From IMG/VR virus record IMGVR_UViG_3300049214_000101, positions 1 to 23,764 of that record: a DNA stretch of 23,764 bases. The stretch is one strand, 5' to 3'. The DNA comes from a virus. Shown piece by piece: positions 1 through 8,111 of this stretch. Made by a program: the position numbers and the translations under genes. How positions within the stretch are numbered: the first letter of the stretch is position 1; each line of letters opens with the position of its first letter. The notes below the pieces were generated by a model. It saw nothing but the letters and a program-made list of their open reading frames with translations, had not been told where the DNA came from and ran no database searches.

Positions 1-2
1 AG

Positions 3-3000
3 CACGCCCTCCTGCTCGAGGGTCACAGGATCGAACAGGATAAGACCCTGTCGCCCCAGGCGCGCGCCGAGTCGACGAAGCGGATCAACCGCCTGCTCGA
101 TAGCACCGGCGAAGAGCACGCGCAGCGCCTGGAAGCGATCCGCGACGAGCTGCTCGACCCGGTCGGCGCCGCCACCGGGCACGACTACTTCCTCGAGAGT
201 AGCAAGCGACCCCAGGCGCTTCCGCCCTCCTCGTCGCGCTATGTCAGCGTGACGCGCGACCCGCGGCTATCGGCGCCGATCATGAACGCCATGGAGGCCA
301 GCGAACGCTACCACGCGCCGTTCACCAGCCACGACGCGCTGCGGCAGATCATCGGCAGCCCCCTGGTGCGCGCCGAGGCACCCCCGCTGCACGCCTTGGC
401 GAAACGCCTCCTGGACATTGCGCCCGATATCCCCGTGATGTCCCACGACTATGCGAACGAGGCCGGCTATCGCGTGCCGGACCTGGACCCGTCGCGCTAC
501 CGCGGCGCCATGGTGTCGAACGCGGACGGCAGCCCCAGCCACATTATCCTGCAAGGTCATGAGGAAGGGCAGTTTTCTCAACCCTTGGAGACAGTTCTCC
601 ATGAGGTCATGCACAGCGTCACGGCGCCGATGATCCGCAAGGTCTCGGCCGATCAGACGCATCCGATCACGCGCGCTCTTGGAGCGATGCGCCGCGAGTT
701 GGCGCGGCAGTTCCCGGACCACTCCTTGTTCCACGAGGAGGGCGAAGACCCGCAAGCCATTGAGCATGCGGCAAAGGATGCGCACGAGCTGCACACGATG
801 CTCATGACCAACCCGACGATCCAGGCCATGGCGTCCCGCGTGGAGGCATCGCCGCATTTCCTTCAAGCCATGCGGGACAGCGGGCTGCCACTACACGGCT
901 CAGGCCGCACGGTGTGGAAAGCCTTCGTCCGCACGATGCGCCGGGTGCTCGGCCTCGGTGATGCGGCGAGTGCCTCGGAGCACACGCTGCTCGACCACCT
1001 GCTGCGCGCCAGCCACCAGATCACCGACGAGGCGGCGAAGTATAACCGGGCGATGTCCGACCCCGTAGTCCGCGGCATGGCGGAGCCATTGCTGCGCGCC
1101 ACCGGCGTGAGCGTCGGCAAGTCCGGGAAAGACGCCGTCACCCGCGCGCTCGGTCATGTCGATTGGGGCGCGCTCGGCGACAAGGCGCGCAAGGCGCTCC
1201 TGATGGGCGCGAACACCGACGCGATCATCCGGTGGAACCGCGACCTGTTCAAGCCGACCGACAGGATCCAGCTCCGCGGCAATCCGCTCGACCGCTTCCG
1301 TCGCGCTATGGAGGACACGGCGCACGTCACGAAGCTGGCGCACGACGGGAGTGCCGATCTGGTCAACCGCCTGCTCGAGCGCGTCAACGGCATGGCCAAG
1401 CCCGAGCAGGACAAACTCGGCCGGCTCATGAACGATGCAACCCTCGCCGGCGTGCGCCTCGGCCACAACCTGCGCCCGGATGCCAACGACCATATCGAGG
1501 ACAAGGCCTATCTAGGCGAGCTCCAGGCGCGCTACGACAGCATGAGCCCCAAGGCGCGGGACACCTATCAGGCGCTGAAAGACCTCTACTCGACCTGGCA
1601 CCGGCGCGAGAACAAGGCGGCGCTCGGGGCCACCATGCAGATGGTGCTTCCGAACGCCACCGATGCGCAGAAGACCGAGCTACGGAAGGCGCTGTCGAGC
1701 CGGAAGGCGATCGACGACTTCATCAAGTCCGGCGACAACAACCCGGTGGCGGCTGCCTTCGGCAACGAGTGGGCGAACAACCGCGCTATAGTCCATGCGG
1801 TTGCCGCGGTGCAGGCAAAGCGCCAGGTGCCGGGCGACTATTTCCCGCTGAAGCGCTTCGGCAATTATGTGGTGCGCTACGGTAGTGGCGACACCTATGG
1901 CCTCGAGATGTTCGACCGCAAGGACGAGGCCGTCGCGCGCCACGCGGAGCTGGCGAAGGCCGGCGTCGAAGACCTGATGGCGGTGCAGGCCAAACGCGAG
2001 AGCAAGCTGCCGGGCCCGAGCATCATGCACACGGATGTCCGAGCGCTGAGGGATGCCGTCGAGCGTGTCCACGGCCCGAAGGTCGCGCAGAGCGTCGTCG
2101 ATATGATCAACACCGACATCCTCGAGCACATGCGGCGCGAGGCGGCCGCCACCACCCGCCTGCGGCGGAAGGGCATCCAGGGCGCGTCGATCGACCTCAA
2201 GCGGGTTCTCGCCAAAGAGTTCGTCGGGCACGGGGTTCGCATGGGCCATATCTCCCACGACGGCGATCGGGCCGACGCGCTGAGCGATATGGGCCTCGTC
2301 GTGAAAGACCTGGCCAAGGGCGCGCCCGGCGAACAGATCAGGGCGCAGGCCGTGCTCAACGAGCTGGAGCGGCGCTCGGCCGTCGGCGACAACAGCGACG
2401 ACGTGCTCTCCGGCGTGGCGCGGAAGGCCTCGAGCCTCGGCTATGTGCAGAGCCTGATGTCGTTCTCGCATGCGCTCACCTCGGCGCTGGAGACGCACAT
2501 GATCAGCGCCAGCACCCTGGGCGCCAGGCACGGCGCGCTGCGGGCGGGCGTGGCCCTGACGAAGGCACTCGCCGATGTGACGCCAAAGCTGGCGGCGCAG
2601 GGCGCGGCCATGACGTTCAAGGCGATGGGGAAGGGGCTCAAGGCGGCCGACTGGAACCTGTCGCAGGTGGCGAAGGAGCGGCTCATCGCCGCGGGCGCGA
2701 ACGCCGGCCATATGAACAAGCTCTTCGCCGCGGCCGACAACGCGGGCCTCATCGACCACACGATGGAGCGGGAGATGCAGCGGATCGCCGGCGGCTACGG
2801 CCAGTCCGCGCTCGGCACCGGCTGGCAGCGGTTCGTCGATCTGAACGCCGCCGGCGCGCACGCCTCCGACATCGCCAACAAGAGCGCGGTCCTGAAGGCA
2901 GCCTTCGACCTCGAGTATGCCAAGACGCGCGACGTGGACACCGCGGTGGCCTATGCCGTGCGCACGCTGCGCGACGCCGCGCCGAACCACAACCTCGGGA

Positions 3001-4001
3001 ACAAGGCGAGGATCACCACCAGCAAGGGTCCGCTTGGCGGCTTCGCGGCGCCGCTCACCCAGTTCAAACAATACGGCATCCACATGTATGGGCTGCTCGC
3101 GAACCTCACGCGGGAGAGCCTGCACGGCGCCTCCGACGCGGAGAAATGGGAGGCGCGCAAGGCGCTCGCCGGGGTGCTCGCCACGCACGCCTTGATGGCT
3201 GGCGGCCTGACCTTGATTGCGGACCCGCTGCGCTACATCGGGGGCGCCTACGACTTCGCCACCGGTGCGCCGCAGCCGCACGACTACCAGAACGACGTGC
3301 GCGGGTGGCTCAGTGATACCTTCGGCCCAGAGTTGGGCATGGTGATGGCGCGGGGCCTGCCCTATCTCGCGGGCATCGACATCCACCGGCGCGTCGGTCT
3401 CGACAACATGTTGGCCGTGCCGGAAATCAGCGCCTTCACCGGGCCCGCGGTTCTCCAGGCGCTCGCCTCGGCGATGACGGGCGCGGCCGGCGAGGATGCC
3501 TCGAACATGGTCGGTGGACTGGGCCAGATCGCGCAGGGCAACCTCTTCGCCGGGCTCCAGGCGCTCGTGCCACGCGTCCTGCGCGACCCCATGAAGGCCA
3601 TCAAGCTGAACGACCAGGGCGTCACGGACACGAAAGGCAACACGATCTTGCCGCCGAGTCGCCTCGCACCAACTGATGTGGCAGCGCAGGCGCTCGGCTT
3701 CCAGCCAGCAGACGTGAGCGAATTCCGAGAAGGTCGCTACGCCGTCATCCAGGCGCAGCAGGAAATGCAGTCTCAGCGTGCGGCGCTATCGCATGCATGG
3801 GTGTCCGCTGCCCCCACCGATCGAGGCGCGGTCATGACGGAGATACGCCTGTGGAACCAGGCGCATCCGACGCAGCGGATCACCGTTGGGCAGCTCCTTC
3901 AGGAAGCTCACCGGGCGACGAAGAGCGCACCCGGCAAGATCGGCGCGTTCGGGCTACCAGCCAAAGACCCGGCCTCTGCCGGCCGCTTCGCGAACTATTA
4001 A
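3..4001 (+). CDS. Large PLxRFG-type phage virion protein with HExxH motif (5' end outside window)
   Basis: The frame is open from the first base, so this is the C-terminal 1332 codons of a longer gene; the GTG at 249 is only an internal codon. The visible part has an HEVMH zinc-peptidase-like motif at 600-614 and a YFPLKRFG motif at 1839-1862, the signature of PLxRFG proteins, which are giant phage or plasmid proteins thought to be ejected with the genome. Between and after them lie long helical Ala/Lys/Arg-rich stretches, and a hydrophobic Ala/Gly/Leu-rich segment near 3165-3260 might contact membranes. The gene ends with TAA, 13 bp before the next gene on the same strand. It is the only large rightward gene and belongs to the structural module. 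Family recognition rests on the PLxRFG motif and size; peptidase activity is inferred from the motif alone. A copy of the dispersed palindrome lies at 1876-1886. Confidence 0.8.
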   Translation, partial: HALLLEGHRIEQDKTLSPQARAESTKRINRLLDSTGEEHAQRLEAIRDELLDPVGAATGHDYFLESSKRPQALPPSSSRYVSVTRDPRLSAPIMNAMEASERYHAPFTSHDALRQIIGSPLVRAEAPPLHALAKRLLDIAPDIPVMSHDYANEAGYRVPDLDPSRYRGAMVSNADGSPSHIILQGHEEGQFSQPLETVLHEVMHSVTAPMIRKVSADQTHPITRALGAMRRELARQFPDHSLFHEEGEDPQAIEHAAKDAHELHTMLMTNPTIQAMASRVEASPHFLQAMRDSGLPLHGSGRTVWKAFVRTMRRVLGLGDAASASEHTLLDHLLRASHQITDEAAKYNRAMSDPVVRGMAEPLLRATGVSVGKSGKDAVTRALGHVDWGALGDKARKALLMGANTDAIIRWNRDLFKPTDRIQLRGNPLDRFRRAMEDTAHVTKLAHDGSADLVNRLLERVNGMAKPEQDKLGRLMNDATLAGVRLGHNLRPDANDHIEDKAYLGELQARYDSMSPKARDTYQALKDLYSTWHRRENKAALGATMQMVLPNATDAQKTELRKALSSRKAIDDFIKSGDNNPVAAAFGNEWANNRAIVHAVAAVQAKRQVPGDYFPLKRFGNYVVRYGSGDTYGLEMFDRKDEAVARHAELAKAGVEDLMAVQAKRESKLPGPSIMHTDVRALRDAVERVHGPKVAQSVVDMINTDILEHMRREAAATTRLRRKGIQGASIDLKRVLAKEFVGHGVRMGHISHDGDRADALSDMGLVVKDLAKGAPGEQIRAQAVLNELERRSAVGDNSDDVLSGVARKASSLGYVQSLMSFSHALTSALETHMISASTLGARHGALRAGVALTKALADVTPKLAAQGAAMTFKAMGKGLKAADWNLSQVAKERLIAAGANAGHMNKLFAAADNAGLIDHTMEREMQRIAGGYGQSALGTGWQRFVDLNAAGAHASDIANKSAVLKAAFDLEYAKTRDVDTAVAYAVRTLRDAAPNHNLGNKARITTSKGPLGGFAAPLTQFKQYGIHMYGLLANLTRESLHGASDAEKWEARKALAGVLATHALMAGGLTLIADPLRYIGGAYDFATGAPQPHDYQNDVRGWLSDTFGPELGMVMARGLPYLAGIDIHRRVGLDNMLAVPEISAFTGPAVLQALASAMTGAAGEDASNMVGGLGQIAQGNLFAGLQALVPRVLRDPMKAIKLNDQGVTDTKGNTILPPSRLAPTDVAAQALGFQPADVSEFREGRYAVIQAQQEMQSQRAALSHAWVSAAPTDRGAVMTEIRLWNQAHPTQRITVGQLLQEAHRATKSAPGKIGAFGLPAKDPASAGRFANY
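1876..1886. promoter_or_regulatory. Dispersed palindrome site (GCTACGGTAGT)
   Basis: One arm mismatch to ACTACSGTAGT; flanked by C and G as in the 13-bp consensus. It lies inside the virion gene, just after the PLxRFG motif, and is the only copy in the rightward block. Confidence 0.6.
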
Positions 4002-4014
4002 CATGGAGACCATC

Positions 4015-4401
4015 ATGGATACGGAAGACCAGCCCGCACAGCCCACGACCTTCATCCCGCCCGCGCCGGCCGTTGCCGATGCCGGCGGCGACTTCGTTTC
4101 GCGGTTCTTGGCGCTCTTGCATCGGCTGCCGCGTTTCCCGACTGGCTTCCTCCAGCGCCTGCCGCAGGTGCATGAGGTCGTGGCCATGGGCCTGACGGTG
4201 GAAGAAGGCGCGCAGGCGCTCGATAGCCTCGTCGCCCAGGGTCATGTCGTCCGGCAGCCCGTCGTGCAGCATGCGGTTGGCGCCGCCGGCCAGGACGACG
4301 CCGAGCGGTGGAAGCTGCATGTCGATCCCGACAACCCGCCGGTGCCGCCCGGAGTGCCTCAGAACCCGCCTGCGCCGGCTGTTGAAAACCCGGCCACCTA
4401 A
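4015..4401 (+). CDS. Small Pro-rich protein after the virion gene, unknown function
   Basis: The protein has 128 residues. I chose ATG 4015 because GGAG at 4005-4008 lies six bases upstream; an in-frame ATG at 4003 has no such site and the frame further upstream overlaps the virion gene. The N-terminus is Pro/Ala-rich and acidic (residues 1-28). A compact middle part (about 29-90) includes LTVEEGAQALDSLVAQGHVV, which reads like two helices and a strand of a winged-helix fold, although that is a guess. The tail (about 105-128) is repetitive Pro/Val/Asn. It is the last rightward gene and stops one base before a hairpin terminator. It could be a virion accessory or a linker protein; I do not recognise a family. 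Confidence 0.75.
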   Translation: MDTEDQPAQPTTFIPPAPAVADAGGDFVSRFLALLHRLPRFPTGFLQRLPQVHEVVAMGLTVEEGAQALDSLVAQGHVVRQPVVQHAVGAAGQDDAERWKLHVDPDNPPVPPGVPQNPPAPAVENPAT

Positions 4402-4402
4402 C

Positions 4403-4427
4403 CAAACGGTCGTTTAGCGACCGTTTG
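4403..4427. terminator. Hairpin between converging gene blocks
   Basis: A perfect 10-bp inverted repeat (4403-4412 with 4418-4427) encloses a five-base loop TTTAG. It starts one base after the stop of the rightward gene, and the leftward gene ends 41 bp away at 4468. The T tract after it is weak on both strands, so it may be only a partly efficient terminator, but the symmetry and position support a bidirectional role. Confidence 0.7.
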
Positions 4428-4451
4428 TGGCTCTGTAATTTCGACCCGTAA

Positions 4452-4486
4452 CGATCGAGCGAGCTTCTCAAGAGCCCGCTCGATCG
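4452..4486 (-). terminator. Second hairpin, overlapping the end of the leftward block
   Basis: CGATCGAGCG at 4452-4461 pairs perfectly with CGCTCGATCG at 4477-4486 across a 15-base loop that itself contains a CTT/AAG mini-stem. The stop codon of the 30-residue gene (4468-4470) lies in the loop. No U tract follows on the minus strand, so termination is inferred from symmetry and position at the end of the leftward transcript. Confidence 0.5.
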
Positions 4487-4560
4487 CCGGCGGCACTACC
4501 GTAGTCAAACAGCACGAGCGACTCGGTCGACTCGGTCGACTCGGCGACGAAGTTCGTCAT
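4468..4560 (-). CDS. 30-residue peptide, last gene of the leftward block
   Basis: This short gene begins MTNFVAESTESTES. Its ATG overlaps the TGA of the upstream HTH gene as ATGA, and GGAGG lies five bases before the ATG, an unusually good ribosome binding site, so I consider it translated. It contains a three-fold Glu-Ser-Thr repeat made by a 9-bp DNA repeat. A perfect copy of the dispersed palindrome (4495-4505) falls in codons 19-22, and the stop codon lies in the loop of a hairpin. Function unknown; its main importance may be as a vehicle for the DNA site at the end of the operon. Confidence 0.6.
   Translation of the reverse strand: MTNFVAESTESTESLVLFDYGSAAGDRAGS
4495..4505. promoter_or_regulatory. 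Dispersed palindrome site (perfect)
   Basis: ACTACCGTAGT, in the last small gene of the leftward block, next to the converging terminators. Confidence 0.7.
4521..4546. repeat. 9-bp tandem repeat, almost three copies
   Basis: ACTCGGTCG occurs at 4521-4529 and 4530-4538 and is followed by a third, diverged copy from 4539. It encodes the Glu-Ser-Thr repeats of the 30-residue peptide on the minus strand. Confidence 0.8.
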
Positions 4561-5015
4561 TTAATCCTCCATACGCGCACGCCGGTTGCCACCTGAGCGC
4601 TGCGCCATTTCTTGCCGCATTCGGGATTGCGCCGGCGGTGGAGATAGATCATGCCGTCGACGCGCTTCTTCCGGGTCTGGCGGACCTTCGGATCACAAGG
4701 CACGAGAAACGAGTCGCCAACCTCCATCTCCTCGAGCGGGTAGAGCGGGATCGCTGGCGACCCTGGGACTGGCACGCCTTTCTCGATCATGAAGGGCGTG
4801 ACGTTGTTCGTGGGCGGCAGCGTGCCGATCGGGCTCTGCTCGGCCATGGCCTGGGCCGCCATCACGCGCGGCGGTGGTTGGTTGTGGCGCTCGAGCACAA
4901 CCCGGACATGTTGCTCGGACACGCCGAAGTGCCGTGCAGTGGTGCGGATCGGGCGCCCGCTCTTGATCATCTGAAGGATAGCCGCCTCGCGTTCGAGGTT
5001 CCTGATAGGCGCCAT
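4557..5015 (-). CDS. HTH DNA-binding protein with conserved C-terminal phage domain
   Basis: The protein has 152 residues. Residues about 10-45 form a helix-turn-helix: IRTTARHFGVSEQHVRVVLE has the typical spacing of two helices around a Gly turn. Residues 51-90 are a Pro/Ala linker. Residues about 93-152 (from PLEEMEVGDSFLVP to GVRVWRIK) look like a small beta-rich domain found alone in many phage proteins. The ATG follows the primase stop by one base, and its own stop overlaps the start of the next gene. As the only clear full-length HTH protein in the window it could be the regulator that reads the dispersed CACTACSGTAGTG sites, but the sequence offers no direct proof. It might instead be a late-gene activator or a replication-associated DNA-binding protein. 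Confidence 0.8.
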   Translation of the reverse strand: MAPIRNLEREAAILQMIKSGRPIRTTARHFGVSEQHVRVVLERHNQPPPRVMAAQAMAEQSPIGTLPPTNNVTPFMIEKGVPVPGSPAIPLYPLEEMEVGDSFLVPCDPKVRQTRKKRVDGMIYLHRRRNPECGKKWRSAQVATGVRVWRIK

Positions 5016-5016
5016 C

Positions 5017-8000
5017 TCACTTCACCCTGGGCTTATTGCCAGGGGTCGGTGGCCCCTGCGGTTTGGGGGCTGGAACCGCCGCCGCTTGTTGCGGCGGGGT
5101 AATCTGGTAGCTGCTCAGCTCCGGCGCTGTGAGCGGGATATCGATCGCCCAGGTCGCGCCAGTCGTGAACCCGGTGCCGCCGCCGAGCACGCGCCGGCCG
5201 ACCGAGGCGTTCCAGCGTGTGGCCATCTCATTGATGAGGTCAGGCCCGGACAGGCTGCGCTTGCGGCAGTAGTCCGTGAAGGTCTTGCGGTTGATCCGCA
5301 TGAGCTGGTCGTCGATGCCAATATGGATTTCCGCGGTGTGACCGTTGACCGGCGTCCATAGGACAGCGGGCTTGGCGGCGCGGCCTTGCTGGGGAAAGAA
5401 CTGCGTCACCAGCTTGCCGGACTGATGGGTGCCAAAGAAGGTCGATAGTATTTCTTCGAGGTCGTATCCTTGCGTGCCGACCACGACGTTGTTCGTCCGG
5501 GCGGCCCGCAGCTCCAGGAACTTCTTGCAAAGGAAGGCTTTGAGCGGACCATAGTCGAAGACGGCCAGCTTCATGGTGGTGGTGATCTTTGCCGCCACCA
5601 GGATCGTCGCCATGAGCGCAATGAACAGGCGCTCCGACTGCTCGGCCTTCAGGGCCTGCGTCAGATCATCGACCATGATGTCGAGGGCCTTGCGCACCGT
5701 CGGCAGGTGATCGGCGAGCCATGAAGCATAGGCGACGCCGGCCCAGCCATAGTTGGTGTCGGCGAGGGCGATCGTGCGGGCAGCGCCCGGCACCGGGGCC
5801 ATCGGCCGGTTATCGAGGTGGAACTCGAAGATGCGGAGCGCGCCGGCGTCGGTGCCGTCGCTCTCGGCGATGGCGAGGTCCATGAGCGAGCGGTTGGCGC
5901 AGACGGTCAGGATCGTCTCGAAGCGGCGCACGGCGCGCTGCGTCGAGTCGCCGTTCATCCGGGCCTTCTCCTTGCCCTGCGTGATCTGGAAGACCGTGTC
6001 GATGAAGCGACGGACATTCTCCTCGCCGGTGACACGGGCCTCATCCCACATCGAGACGATGGCGCGCGTGCTGGCGACCTTGTCCATGACCGCGTTGCCG
6101 GTGTCGTTGGTGCTGTTCAGCATCGCCTGGCTCGACCACACGGCCTGGCCGACGCGCATGGCGCTCGACTTGCCGCGGCCGCTTTCCCTCGACCAGGCCG
6201 ACATGACCACGCCGAAATGCCCGGTCAGCTTGATGAGCGGCGCCGCGAAGGAGGTGGCGACCACGGCGGCCAGATCGGGACGGCCCTTGGTCACGAAGTC
6301 AAAGGCGGTCTGCCAGTCGCTGAGCTGGCCCTGCGGCTGGAACATCGCGAGCAGCACAGGGTCGGCGCCCGGAGCGGGCTCCATCAAACCGCCCGGACGG
6401 TAGAGCGTGCCGGCCAGGGCGAAGCCGGTGATCGTGTTGCCCTTCTCCACCCACCCGAAGGGTTGCACGTTCTCCGTGCGGATGGTGCGGGCTTCGATAA
6501 GCTTCTCGACGAGGAACATGACGAACTCCCGGAACCGCAGCTCGCGGCCGGGGAGCAGCGTCACCCCCTGCGGCTCGAAGATACGGTGGATGGCGCTGCT
6601 GTCGGAGACGAGCTGCTGGACCCGCGCATAGATCGTGCGCCTGGTGCCCGCCTTCTCGAATGTGAAGGTGATCGCGTGGCCACCGGACGGCAGCCAGTCA
6701 AGGTGCGGCTCGAGGACATCGCCTTTGACGATGTCCTGCCACTCCCATTTGTCCCGCTTCATGTCGTAGTATTCGCCCTGGATTGCGCCGGCGTGGCGGC
6801 GGTATCTGTTGGGCAGATCGCCGTCGTCGGCCCCCAGGTTCCACGGCCCTTTGATCTTACCCCAGAATGGGCAGGTGCGGCAGATACCGGGCCGCTTCTG
6901 ATCGTAGAGCCCGCAACTCGGTGGCCCTATGTTCTTCGCTATATGCTCTTGCGCGATCTGGTTGACATGAAACTCTGTGTTAGCAACTGAGTATTTATTG
7001 ACGTTACCGTCGCCGAACTGATGCACATAATTCGCGCCGTCGACGCAGAAATGAGCAAGGGTCAGGTTTCCTTGATACCATATTGGATATTCGTCGAACT
7101 CACCGTGCTCCTCGAGGCTCTTCGCGACCTGGCCGCATTGGCCGGCGATCTTGCTGAGGAGATGGGGGCGGGTGCTGGGCGCCGACGGCAGGTTCGCCTG
7201 CGCAGCGGCGGTCATGTTCGGGAGCGCGACGGCCGCGGCACCCTGGAAGATCGAGCTGACCTTGCCCGAAGCAAGCGCCGCGTTCAGGCCGCTCGGCTGC
7301 ACTACGGTAGTGGCCGGCCTGGCCCGCACAATCTGCCCCAGATAGGGGGTCAGCGCCTGGTAGACGAGGTCGTTCGGGATATCGCCGCCCGCGATCCTGG
7401 GGATCTGGTAGACCGGCGCGGCGGGCTGCGTCTTGTTGTTCGTGGTGTCGATCGGGCGCAGCAGCCGCGCGGCGTCGCCAGAAATGCCCGTGTCACCCTT
7501 GAACCTGGCGGCGATCATGGCCGCTTTCAGCGCGTCGGCATAAGGCTGCCAGGTCGGCAGGTCGACCGCGTCTTCGAGTATCCAGTAGACGTGCAGGCCA
7601 TAGCCTGACGAGACGACCATGTTCGGCAGCGGCATGCTCGTCGTGGCGCGGAAGGCTTTGAGCCAGGTGACGAACTCGACCGCGTCGGCGTAGCACTGCC
7701 TGGGGTCCTTGCCGTCGCCGGCACGCTTTATGTCTGCGTCGATCCAGAACGACTTGAGGTTCTGGACGTTGGTCGCCTTGCGCTCGCCTTTATAGCGGAT
7801 GTTCCCGCGCGCATCGGTGCCGTCCGGGATCGCGGTCGTGAAGCTCGCCTGCGCGTGGTAGGCGTCATACCCCTTGCGGCTGGCCCATTCGATCAGCCGT
7901 GCAGCCTGGCTGTAATGGCCGCTCGGGAAAAACTGGGTTGAGAAAGTGCCAGGGCCTGCGGCCTTCTTCTTGCCGGGCTCTCGATTGTATGTGACGGCAA

Positions 8001-8049
8001 TGAAGTTTCCGGGAGCCGTCACCCGTTGTAGAAAGCTTGCGATGTCCAT
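5017..8049 (-). CDS. Primase-helicase (AEP-type primase plus DUF927/SF3-like ATPase)
   Basis: The protein has 1010 residues and should prime replication and unwind DNA. The N-terminal archaeo-eukaryotic primase-like domain shows FWIDADI (D104, D106), SGYGLHVYW (148-156, H153) and RLLRPIDTTNNK (195-206), the three active-site motifs of the family. C379, C390 and C393 may bind metal. The C-terminal ATPase has a Walker A loop SRESGRGKSS (620-629, K627) and a Walker B-like VSMWDEA ending in D669-E670, as in DUF927 helicases. The last 35 residues are Pro-rich. I chose ATG 8049, with GGGGA upstream, over the longer frame from 8100, because that extension would run through a strong hairpin (8074-8097) and is not domain-like. 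It follows the ssDNA-binding candidate. A perfect dispersed palindrome lies inside at 7301-7311. Confidence 0.9.
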   Translation of the reverse strand: MDIASFLQRVTAPGNFIAVTYNREPGKKKAAGPGTFSTQFFPSGHYSQAARLIEWASRKGYDAYHAQASFTTAIPDGTDARGNIRYKGERKATNVQNLKSFWIDADIKRAGDGKDPRQCYADAVEFVTWLKAFRATTSMPLPNMVVSSGYGLHVYWILEDAVDLPTWQPYADALKAAMIAARFKGDTGISGDAARLLRPIDTTNNKTQPAAPVYQIPRIAGGDIPNDLVYQALTPYLGQIVRARPATTVVQPSGLNAALASGKVSSIFQGAAAVALPNMTAAAQANLPSAPSTRPHLLSKIAGQCGQVAKSLEEHGEFDEYPIWYQGNLTLAHFCVDGANYVHQFGDGNVNKYSVANTEFHVNQIAQEHIAKNIGPPSCGLYDQKRPGICRTCPFWGKIKGPWNLGADDGDLPNRYRRHAGAIQGEYYDMKRDKWEWQDIVKGDVLEPHLDWLPSGGHAITFTFEKAGTRRTIYARVQQLVSDSSAIHRIFEPQGVTLLPGRELRFREFVMFLVEKLIEARTIRTENVQPFGWVEKGNTITGFALAGTLYRPGGLMEPAPGADPVLLAMFQPQGQLSDWQTAFDFVTKGRPDLAAVVATSFAAPLIKLTGHFGVVMSAWSRESGRGKSSAMRVGQAVWSSQAMLNSTNDTGNAVMDKVASTRAIVSMWDEARVTGEENVRRFIDTVFQITQGKEKARMNGDSTQRAVRRFETILTVCANRSLMDLAIAESDGTDAGALRIFEFHLDNRPMAPVPGAARTIALADTNYGWAGVAYASWLADHLPTVRKALDIMVDDLTQALKAEQSERLFIALMATILVAAKITTTMKLAVFDYGPLKAFLCKKFLELRAARTNNVVVGTQGYDLEEILSTFFGTHQSGKLVTQFFPQQGRAAKPAVLWTPVNGHTAEIHIGIDDQLMRINRKTFTDYCRKRSLSGPDLINEMATRWNASVGRRVLGGGTGFTTGATWAIDIPLTAPELSSYQITPPQQAAAVPAPKPQGPPTPGNKPRVK
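7301..7311. promoter_or_regulatory. Dispersed palindrome site (perfect 13-bp match)
   Basis: ACTACGGTAGT with flanking C and G, the full CACTACSGTAGTG consensus. It lies inside the primase-helicase gene, between its primase and ATPase parts. Confidence 0.7.
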
Positions 8050-8073
8050 GGTGGCAGTCCCCGGGCGCGACCA

Positions 8074-8097
8074 GGGCGGTGCTGGAAGGCACCGCCC
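8074..8097 (-). terminator. Strong hairpin before the primase gene
   Basis: GGGCGGTGC (8074-8082) pairs perfectly with GCACCGCCC (8089-8097) across a six-base loop. It lies in the 62-bp gap between the ssDNA-binding candidate and the primase start. No T tract follows, so it may be an attenuator or an mRNA processing or stability element rather than a full terminator. Confidence 0.6.
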
Positions 8098-8111
8098 CAT
8101 AGCCGTAGCGA

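Noticed and set aside
1680-3386. 568-codon open frame on the minus strand opposite the virion gene
   Set aside because: Arg/Val/His/Ala-rich translation typical of an antisense shadow in high-GC DNA; the plus-strand frame has recognisable motifs.
5818-6990. 390-codon plus-strand frame opposite the primase-helicase
   Set aside because: Its composition is that of a mirrored frame, and the opposite strand encodes clear primase and ATPase motifs.
6961-7003. Plus-strand TTGACA followed by an A/T-rich stretch, resembling a sigma-70 promoter
   Set aside because: It lies inside the primase gene on the strand opposite to all nearby genes, and the -10 match is poor.
8049-8100. 17-codon N-terminal extension of the primase-helicase
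   Set aside because: It would run through a perfect hairpin, looks unlike a domain and lacks a better ribosome binding site than ATG 8049.
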